64,000 nucleotides of DNA from Rhabditophanes sp. KR3021 (Eukaryota > Nematoda > Chromadorea > Rhabditida > Alloionematidae): the NCBI GenBank assembly GCA_963281155.1, contig CAUJLY010000003.1, positions 124,001 through 188,000 on the forward strand, read 5' to 3'. A program made the position numbers and the translations under genes. The notes beneath the pieces are model-generated. The model saw only the letters and a list, made by a program, of their open reading frames with translations. It was not told where the DNA came from and did not search any database. This document shows positions 57,368 through 64,000 of the stretch, one piece after another; the first letter of the stretch is position 1, and each line of letters starts with the position of its first letter.

Positions 57368-57859
57368 ATGGGCAAGTCAAAGATTGAAGCTGAAGTCGAG
57401 GCTATGGACATCTCCGACATCAACACAACCGTAGGGGCCGAAACCGAACCAGTAACTGAGAAAGGAGCTTACGAAGAGTTGTGCGCAAACGTCAACATCA
57501 TCTCCAAGCCACTGGCTGACCGCAAATTAGGCAAAAAAGTCTACAAACTGATCAAGAAAGCCTCCAAAGCCAAAGGACACCTCTTCCAAGGTTTAAATGA
57601 CGTCCAACGCGCCATCAAGAAAGGAACCACCGGCATCATCGTAATGGCTGGAGACGTCTCACCAATCGACGTCTACTCTCACATGCCAGCTTACTGCGAA
57701 GAAAAAGAAATTCCATACGTCTTCACACCTTCCCGTGCTCACCTCGGACTTGCTGCTGGCGTTTCCCGCTCAGTCGTCGTGATGTTGATCAAGTCAAATG
57801 AAAGTTATGAAGATCTTTTCACCGAACTCCACTCCACCATCAACGCCTTGGTTGTTTGA
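57368..57859 (+). CDS. NHP2: H/ACA ribonucleoprotein subunit NHP2
   Basis: L7Ae-family core protein of box H/ACA snoRNPs that guide rRNA pseudouridylation. Single exon, 163 residues (human 153). An acidic N-terminal extension (about 35 residues) precedes the L7Ae fold: KLGKKVYKLIKKASKAK, FQGLNDVQRAIKKGTTGIIV, MAGDVSPIDVYSHMPAYCEE and IPYVFTPSRAHLGLAAGVSR. Those are near-identical to other NHP2 proteins. It follows NOLC1 by 239 bp on the same strand and precedes the phosphatase gene by 225 bp. Confidence 0.96.
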   Translation: MGKSKIEAEVEAMDISDINTTVGAETEPVTEKGAYEELCANVNIISKPLADRKLGKKVYKLIKKASKAKGHLFQGLNDVQRAIKKGTTGIIVMAGDVSPIDVYSHMPAYCEEKEIPYVFTPSRAHLGLAAGVSRSVVVMLIKSNESYEDLFTELHSTINALVV

Positions 57860-58084
57860 ATCTTTTTGTTAACAAAAAAGAATTGAATATTTCTTTTATT
57901 TCGTTGTTATTTGTTTTAACTTTTTATCATGCACTTTGCTTTGTTTTACAATATACACTCCCTTTTTGTTGGATTAAATGATTTGTCTTTATACTTTTTT
58001 GTAGTTCATGGTCATTACCATCTTCGTTATATTGATCATTAAACATTCACTTCATAAAGAGATCCTTTTTAGGAAGACACTATT

Positions 58085-59657
58085 ATGTTGTTCAGACCTA
58101 AGATTACTCATGTCATCTTTGACTTGGATGGGACTCTAATCGACTCTGAAACCATCTACACATTAGCTAATGTCGAAGCTCTGGAGAAGAATGGCGTCGA
58201 CGGAAAACTCTTCACAATTGACGTCAAAATGGGAATGACTGTAAGTTAATCTGTTCCTTTACAAATACATTATCCTCACTCCCACAAATCGTCTCCATAC
58301 AAACACATGTAAACCTCTATATTACCCAAACAAGTCACCACCACACCTCACCTACCATTACCCCTCATCCTGTGCTTGTATATTTTCATTAAATTATACA
58401 AAAATGAAATAAAGCCAAAATTAATTAAGAAAAAAAGACAAATTAGTATGTTATGGTCTCTTCTGAATGAGTACATTTTAAAAAACCATTTACAATTAGT
58501 TGAACGCAAAGTGGCAATTGGTTTGTGGATTGATGTCTAGTGTCAATTAGGATTTGGGGAAGACACATTCTTCACCATTTTCCGCAACTTCCTTTGATGG
58601 ATATTGTTTGTTGAGAAGAATTAGTTTTGTTGAAAATGCCTACTTCTTGTCAAAAAGGAAGTCAAATGGAAGAGATATCTATAAACATTATCCTATGTCC
58701 CATCTCAGTCGATCCACCGACCTATCGTATGGCATTTTGAGGATCTTCACATTTACTTCAATCCACGAGGTGGGTCTAGAAATAAGTAAACACGCCATTC
58801 TTCTTTCTTGTATCCTTTGATTTTGTGAAGTCTTTTCTTAACCATCCTAACTTCAGCTTCCCTTTCAACTGGATTTTTGATAATTTGGATTAACTTTTCA
58901 GTAAGTTCAATTCTATCTTTCTGACCACTTTCATACAATACACTAGACAAGTATTCCCTTATCAATTTGATGATCGAATGAGTCCAACAAATTGCCCACA
59001 CTTGTTCCTGATTCAAGTTGTTGCCAATATAACAACATCTAAATAACTAACTTACACCTAAATAAAAGAAACAAAAACTCACCCCTAACTTGATTACCAT
59101 TACAGGGAAAGACCCAAATCGAAGCTGTTCCCTGGCTTTTAAAAAGAATCAATGTGAGCGACAAAGTAAACATCGACAAATACTTTGAAGATTACAATGG
59201 TGCTTTGCAAAGATTACTGCCTACTTGTACTCTGCTACCAGGCGCCTTAAAGGTGATTGAATATTTCGGAAAACTGGGTATCCCAATGTCCATCTGCACT
59301 GGCTCCAACACCTTCGAATATGAGTTGAAAACAAAAAACCTGCAACACCTCTTCAAAGACTTTGAGGCGATCGTGCTGGCAGGATCCGACCCAGAGGTGA
59401 CGTTTGGCAAGCCTGATCCATGCGCCTTCATCGTTACTATCAATAGATTCAAGACGCTCCCTTCAAATCCTCTGAATGTTTTAGTTTTTGAAGATGCTCC
59501 AAATGGTGTACATGCTGCCGTTGCTGCCAGATGTCAAGTCGTGATGGTGCCTCAGTTTGACAGCTCTTCGGTCCAGCATGCTAAGACAAAGGCCACTGCT
59601 GTTTATGAGACTTTGGATTTGTTTGAACCAAAACATTTTGATTTGCCACCTTTTTGA
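58085..59657 (+). CDS. PUDP: HAD phosphatase, pseudouridine-5'-phosphatase (HDHD1/PUDP)-like
   Basis: Haloacid-dehalogenase hydrolase that in vertebrates dephosphorylates pseudouridine 5'-monophosphate. Exons 58085-58240 and 59106-59657 join in phase 0 to 235 residues. Motif I is VIFDLDGTLIDSE with the nucleophile and acid/base aspartates, motif II ICTGSN, motif III lysine in TFGKPDP, motif IV VLVFEDAPNGVHAAVAA. The C-terminus (LFEPKHFDLPPF) matches the human DFQPELFGLPSY. The 865-nt intron is long for this genome and contains a protein-like antisense frame. An acceptor (gatcctttttag) lies 13 bp before the ATG. Related HDHD1-type enzymes act on other sugar phosphates, so the substrate is inferred. 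Confidence 0.88.
58753..59016 (-). CDS. Antisense open frame in the PUDP intron, possible nested gene
   Basis: A minus-strand frame of 87 codons, open upstream to about 59050 where an acceptor-like tagttatttag occurs. It reads NQEQVWAICWTHSIIKLIRE, then RIELTEKLIQIIKNPVEREA and EEWRVYLFLDPPRGLK. Codon pattern and helical periodicity look like real protein rather than AT-rich noise, and the frame runs against the host gene. No clear start codon, family or complete exon structure. It could be a small nested gene or a decayed fragment. Confidence 0.3.
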   Translation of the reverse strand: MNQEQVWAICWTHSIIKLIREYLSSVLYESGQKDRIELTEKLIQIIKNPVEREAEVRMVKKRLHKIKGYKKEEWRVYLFLDPPRGLK

Positions 59658-59952
59658 GGTGTAGTTTGTTGCTTTTTGTTGTTCATAAAACGGACTTCTA
59701 AACATTCTTTTACATTTTTGTTCTTGTTAATAAAATTTGTTATTCACTCCATAAATAAAGTACCAGAGACCATCTTTCATTCAATTAACAAAAGTATGTC
59801 TCGCTTTCCAACAGACTTTAAGTGAGTCAAGATGTCATTGGAATAATATGTACTACTTACAGCTCTTTGCAACAATATTTATTCCAATTAGTGTCAAAAT
59901 GAGCCTCTACAAATTTGATAAAAAGTTATTAATACACCTATTTTCAGGCACC

Positions 59953-61233
59953 ATGGCATCCAGACTCCTTAAACTCACTCGCTTATCAGGCCTAACCAAA
60001 AGATCCACCTGCACAGATCAATTCCGCCTCAACGAATACTCAACGAAGTATCTCGGAAACAGAGAAGTAACCTTTACCGAGACTCTTTCATTCGAAGATT
60101 CACACCACTCCAAGGCCATTCCCATCTATCGGGTCACTAAATCCGATGGGCAATTCCTGAATCCTAAGGATGACCCTCACTTCGACAAGGAACAAGCCAT
60201 GAAAATGTACAAGTCTATGACTTTGCTCAGCAACATGGATAAAGTCCTCTACGACTCCCAAAGACAAGGCCGTATCTCCTTTTATATGACTAATTCGGGT
60301 GAAGAAGGCTGCCATGTTGGGTCAGCTGCTGCTCTCAACCCCTCCGACTTAGTCTATGCCCAATACAGAGAAACGGGAGTTTTGATGTACCGCGGTTTTC
60401 CCTTGTCCAGCATGATGAATCAATGCTATGGCAATGAAAAAGACCTAGGCAAAGGCAAGCACATGCCCGTCCATTTCGGCACCAAAGACTACCACTTCGT
60501 CACCATCTCCTCCCCCCTAACAACTCAACTCCCACAAGCAGTCGGCTCAGCCTATGCCTTCAAGCGAGATGGCTCGAAGAAGGTTGTGATTGTCTATTTT
60601 GGGGATGGAGCTGCTTCAGAAGGAGATGCTCATGCTGCTTTTAACTTCGCCGCTACCTTGAGGGCACCAGTCATATTTTTCTGCAGAAATAATGGTTATG
60701 CCATTTCTACCCCAACCAGTGAGCAATATGCCGGAGATGGAATTGCGGGAAGAGGTGCCGGGTATGGGATCCATACGATTAGAGTAGATGGCAACGACTT
60801 GTTTGCTGTTTATAATGCCACAAAAGCTGCCCGCGAAGTGGCCGTCAATGAAAATAGACCTGTGTTGATTGAAGCCATGACGTACCGAGTTGGCCACCAC
60901 TCAACCTCAGACGACTCAACTGCTTACAGAACAGCTGAAGAAGTAGAGGAGTGGAAGAGTAAGGACTCCCCAATCGAAAGATTCTCCAAATACATCATTG
61001 GCAAAGGATATTGGAGTGAGGATGAAGACAAAGCTTGGACCGCACAAGCTCGTCGGGAAGTGTTGAAGGCTTTCAATGCTGCCGAACAAATCAAGAAGTT
61101 ACCTCCAAGTGAGGTGTTCAATGACGTTTACGACTCCCTTCCAAGACACCTTCAAAGACAGGCTGGCGAATTAAAGGAGCATTTGAAAGAATATGGGCAG
61201 CATTATCCATTGGAAAACTTCAACAAACATTAA
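59953..61233 (+). CDS. BCKDHA: Branched-chain 2-oxoacid dehydrogenase E1 alpha, mitochondrial
   Basis: Thiamine-diphosphate-dependent decarboxylase subunit of the BCKD complex, committing valine, leucine and isoleucine carbon to catabolism. Single exon from ATG 59953; the open frame extends further upstream, but an acceptor (cttattttcag) sits 5 bp before this ATG and the new N-terminus [18 protein letters not shown] is a mitochondrial presequence. 426 residues (human precursor 445). TPP/Mg motif [19 protein letters not shown]...RNN, and the regulatory phosphorylation loop [15 protein letters not shown] are intact. C-terminal [20 protein letters not shown] matches the family. Confidence 0.96.
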   Translation: MASRLLKLTRLSGLTKRSTCTDQFRLNEYSTKYLGNREVTFTETLSFEDSHHSKAIPIYRVTKSDGQFLNPKDDPHFDKEQAMKMYKSMTLLSNMDKVLYDSQRQGRISFYMTNSGEEGCHVGSAAALNPSDLVYAQYRETGVLMYRGFPLSSMMNQCYGNEKDLGKGKHMPVHFGTKDYHFVTISSPLTTQLPQAVGSAYAFKRDGSKKVVIVYFGDGAASEGDAHAAFNFAATLRAPVIFFCRNNGYAISTPTSEQYAGDGIAGRGAGYGIHTIRVDGNDLFAVYNATKAAREVAVNENRPVLIEAMTYRVGHHSTSDDSTAYRTAEEVEEWKSKDSPIERFSKYIIGKGYWSEDEDKAWTAQARREVLKAFNAAEQIKKLPPSEVFNDVYDSLPRHLQRQAGELKEHLKEYGQHYPLENFNKH

Positions 61234-61389
61234 AAGAAGAAAGTAGATTTATATTAACTGTGTGGTGATAATTTTATATATTGTTAATGTAATGATTGTT
61301 CAATAAATTATATACTATAACCAGAGTTTTCCAAAACATTTATTTATTCCTTTGAATCTTATCAAAAGGAAATATTTGATTTAAAATAA

Positions 61390-62122
61390 CTAATAATGAA
61401 ATGGTTGGATGATATACAAAAGGAAATATTTATTCATCGACTGGAGAAAGTCACACCCAGAAGTTGTCATGACTTGAGTTTGTTGTGTCTGCAAATTGGT
61501 CTCGTAGCATGCCTTGTAGTGTCTTTGATCTCCAGGAACTGTTTGGAGGTAAGGAAAGAAGGGTAGCTTTTCTAGTCAAATGGAAATACCAGACAAATCG
61601 TTTGTTGTACTTGAAAAGGTAATGCAAATATCCCCCAACACTCCAATTCTCATTCGATCGGGCAAGGTGTGTTTGTTGGGGAGGAAAGCATCAAAAATTA
61701 TATGTACTTCCTTTTTTGATTAGTCATCCTACAAAATATAAGTATCCAACCACAATAACATCATAACTTACCTCAAATAAGAGTGCTATTATCTGGCCAC
61801 TAGGAAAGGACCTGTGTTATGCTGTTTTTTAATTTGACCGACTTCAAAATACAACCTGCATACCAAAAAGATTCACTCCTAAAGGAAGAGCTAAATGTAA
61901 AGGATGTTATGACAGACACACTTTTGCGCCAGTCGTGTACTTTGTAATGTTAGTTGACGAAACAATGTTTTGGTCAGTGCAAATGAGTTTGTAATTGTGA
62001 AGGTATGGATTGGAACCACATATTTCGGGTAGTTTAATGTTGCTATTAAAAAATTGGCAAATCTTTTATCCGAAATGGGAATTTGTCTTTTATGCAATTC
62101 AAACCAACGAAATTGTCTTGAA
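61390..62122 (-). CDS. Uncharacterised multi-exon gene
   Basis: Hidden from single-frame scanning because exons are short. Minus-strand exons 61922-62122 (start unresolved), 61843-61890, 61772-61811, 61590-61710 and 61390-61538 keep phase across introns of 31, 31, 61 and 51 nt. Readable protein, about 185 residues: RQFRWFELHKRQIPISDKRF, TRLAQNSSFRSESFWYAGCI, FPSGQIIALLFEEVHIIFDA, PDRMRIGVLGDICITFSST, VPGDQRHYKACYETNLQTQQ, ending YIIQPFHY. The third intron has a CTAAT branch-like sequence before aaaaaag. No family recognised. Convergent with BCKDHA; its 5' exon lies close to the NAF1 gene on the other strand. Confidence 0.5.
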
Positions 62123-62334
62123 TCTTTGTTGTGGAAAAAAAGAAATTTTGTTTGTAAATATAGGTCGTGCCATGTTTATTTAATTAAAGACGCGCATTCA
62201 CACGGATTTAGGAATTTAATTTTAGATTCAAAACTTTCGAATAGTCATGAAGCGAATGTTGGGCACTTTGAAGAGTCGTCTTCCCAACCTTCAAACCAAA
62301 TTTTAAAATCTATTAAATAAGTTCAATTAATAAG

Positions 62335-63177
62335 ATGGACCCCAATATTCCTACATTAGATACTCAAGAGAAACCCACTGTCGATGGCGGTCAAGATAAA
62401 ATAACAAATGTTGAAGCTATGGAATCAGAAGTTCCTACTATTCCAACTGCCCCTCTCCTCGAGACTACCTTTAAAGATCCAAACGTCTACCTAAACCACG
62501 ATCTCCTCTTCGTCGACATCAACAAAGAACCCCCGGGTTGCGGCAACGACACTGACTCAGATGACGAGGAAATAAATACGTAACTTCACCATCACATTAA
62601 CCCACATAACAAACCTTTCAGCATTCTCAACCATCGCAAGTGCCTCGACCCAAACAGACCACCCCGCTCCCGTTCGTCCTCTGTCTCCTCGGTAGGATCA
62701 AATTATTCGGTGTCTTCGGCCGTTGACGAATACCTGCCCGAGCAATGGCTGAGAAGGGACTTTATCTTGCCGGAAAGTGAGTCACTCACACTACTGGGCC
62801 AAGTCTTTAACATCGTGGACACTATTGTTACGGTCGGTAACTCGGAACCCTCAACTAGAGTATACAACTTAGAAACGAATGTCTTCAACTCGAAGAGGTT
62901 GTGTATTGGAGTTATTTATGACGTGATGGGTTCAATCGACGCCCCGATCTATTGCCTCCGCTTCGATACTGAATCAAATGCAGGAGTTGTGGTGCCAGGG
63001 GAAAGTTTGTTTGTGGCTAGTGAAAGTAAAGAGTTTTGTGAGACTTTGCTGAAGGAAAATTTCAAGTCTATGACTATTGCCAACGAAATCTACGACCCAA
63101 CCTGCTTTTCCGATGACGAAGAAGAACAAAATTACCTCAACAATATCAAACAAAATAAAAAGGACCTAAAGTCCTAG
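62335..63177 (+). CDS. NAF1: H/ACA RNP assembly factor NAF1
   Basis: Assembly chaperone that occupies the Gar1 site of pre-H/ACA RNPs with dyskerin/Cbf5. Exons 62335-62579 and 62622-63177 join in phase 2 across a 42-nt intron to 266 residues, shorter than vertebrate NAF1 (about 494). The Gar1/Naf1 beta-barrel runs from about residue 125: LLGQVFNIVDTIVTVGNSEP, LCIGVIYDVMGSIDAPIYCL, then VVVPGESLFVA. The conserved acidic FSDDEEEQ after it matches vertebrate FSDDEKEKEA. The vertebrate arginine-rich tail is missing. Third H/ACA-related gene within 10 kb on this strand. Confidence 0.85.
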
Positions 63178-63439
63178 TCATAACTTTTTTTGTTGATTGT
63201 CTTTTAATTGTTATCTTTTGAATAAATTGTTATTTTGACATCCTTAAAACAACTCCTAATCATGTGGCAAAAGAAACATATGCTAACCACATACCCCCAC
63301 CCGACATTACATACTGGCCGCGCCTCTCTTCCACCTACTCCAATCTGTATCTCTCAACCTTTTCAACTCTTTTCTTTATACTGTGTCAACATTTAATTTG
63401 GCATTCTAAATCAATACAGAAACTAATTATCTCATTAAA

Positions 63440-64000
63440 ATGAGGACTCGATCTAAGTCGGGATTTCAGCTGGATCAGTTGATGCAATTGGTCACTAAGA
63501 CTATTCTGGTGGCGCAACATCCGGTTTCAGGGTTGTTTCAAAACAATCCCACCATCTTTCCCAGTAAGTTGGTTTAAATTTTTTGTGAGATGGACATTTG
63601 TTTAGGTCATGCCTGGGTTAGGGATAATTTGTATGCTGCCCAGGCGTTGTGGGCACTCTACAGAGCCTACAAGAAGTGTGCTAATTTCGACGAGGATTTG
63701 GAGAGAGCTAAGAAGTTGGGGTATTCATGTATTAAGTTGATGCAATCTTTGATGGAGTGTATGATGCGCCAGTCTGATAAAGTCGAGCTTTTTAAGAAGG
63801 ACCAAAGGGCTATTGACTGCTTGCATGCCAAGTATTCTGTTTTGAGTAAGGATCCAGTGACAGAGGATGGCAGTTGGGGCCACCTTCAGATAGATGCCAC
63901 TTCTTTGTTCTTGCTGACTTTGGCACAGATGACTGCCTCTGGCTTGCAGATAGTTAGGAACTTCGACGAGGTCGCTTTCATTCAAAACCTGGTTTATTAC
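63440..64000 (+). CDS. Phosphorylase b kinase regulatory subunit alpha, 5' part
   Basis: Regulatory subunit of phosphorylase kinase, which activates glycogen phosphorylase. Exon 1 (63440-63563) and exon 2 (from 63606, running off the window) join in phase 1. MRTRSKSGFQLDQLMQLVTK matches MRSRSNSGVRLDSYARLVQQ of PHKA1/2. Conserved glucoamylase-like domain blocks follow: HAWVRDNLYAAQALWAL, SLMECMMRQSDKVELFK, LHAKYSVL and WGHLQIDATSLFLLTLAQMT. Alpha is preferred over beta because of the N-terminal match. About 170 of roughly 1200 residues are in the window. Confidence 0.92.

Noticed and set aside
59848..59952. 35-residue N-terminal extension of BCKDHA in the open frame
   Set aside because: A strong 3' acceptor lies 5 bp before the internal ATG, and the residues after that ATG form a normal mitochondrial presequence, so the extension is probably outron or UTR.
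62054..62320. 88-codon plus-strand frame just before NAF1 with a CxxC motif
   Set aside because: It overlaps the better-supported minus-strand exons near 61.9-62.1 kb and the NAF1 5' UTR; no domain or splice support.

Overview
The window is nuclear DNA of an animal with a compact, AT-rich genome, most likely a nematode. The pointers are a tyrosinase with a C-terminal array of ShKT domains, a TIMP-like single NTR-domain protein, a TMEM132 homologue, introns that are mostly 30-80 nt, and strong 3' splice acceptors lying a few bases upstream of many start codons, as expected where mRNAs receive a trans-spliced leader. No rRNA, tRNA, CRISPR array or intact transposon was recognised. Coordinates follow my own exon reading; junctions were checked by phase but not against transcripts.

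Layout. 1-2419 (-): 5' part of a TMEM132-like membrane glycoprotein gene. 4059-4416 (-): orphan 3' exons. 5922-7450 (-): beta-tubulin. 9793-12265 (-): peroxisomal Lon protease ending in SKL. 12.6-14.6 kb: three small unrecognised genes. 14869-16436 (-): a coronin resembling the N-terminal half of coronin-7/POD-1. 16.4-21.6 kb: an AT-rich stretch without recognisable genes. 21576-23413 (+): MFSD8-like transporter. 23.5-24.4 kb (+): unrecognised gene. 24453-26408 (-): MED11 and a WIP/verprolin. 27604-29410 (+): Ubc13 and an essential myosin light chain. 29.5-35.2 kb: three unrecognised genes and AT-rich spacer. 36009-39041 (-) and 39296-40713 (+): divergently arranged MTR4 helicase and class I HDAC. 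43011-43547 (+): TIMP. 44177-47940 (-): tyrosinase, whose 1.24-kb intron holds a complete nested gene on the opposite strand with a GIY-YIG-like core. 48260-52988: ECHDC3, syntaxin-16, RMND1 and a triple zinc-ribbon ZNRD2 homologue, in two tail-to-tail pairs. 53571-61233 (+): a same-strand run of NOLC1/Nopp140, NHP2, pseudouridine-5'-phosphatase and BCKDHA. 61390-62122 (-): unrecognised gene. 62335-63177 (+): NAF1. 63440-end (+): start of phosphorylase kinase alpha.

How the genes relate. NOLC1, NHP2 and NAF1 all serve H/ACA snoRNP biogenesis, the pseudouridylation machinery, and lie within 10 kb on one strand; a predicted pseudouridine-nucleotide phosphatase sits among them. MTR4, a nuclear RNA-surveillance helicase, is elsewhere in the window. 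TIMP and tyrosinase are extracellular-matrix or cuticle proteins and lie next to each other. Beta-tubulin, coronin, WIP and myosin light chain are cytoskeletal; syntaxin-16 acts in trans-Golgi/endosome traffic and MFSD8 in lysosomes. Most of the rest are conserved housekeeping genes.

Most worth checking: the nested GIY-YIG-like gene in the tyrosinase intron; a beta-tubulin splice junction with no satisfactory canonical solution; the triple zinc-ribbon ZNRD2 homologue; the H/ACA gene cluster; the pattern of acceptors just before start codons; and several spliced genes of unknown family.
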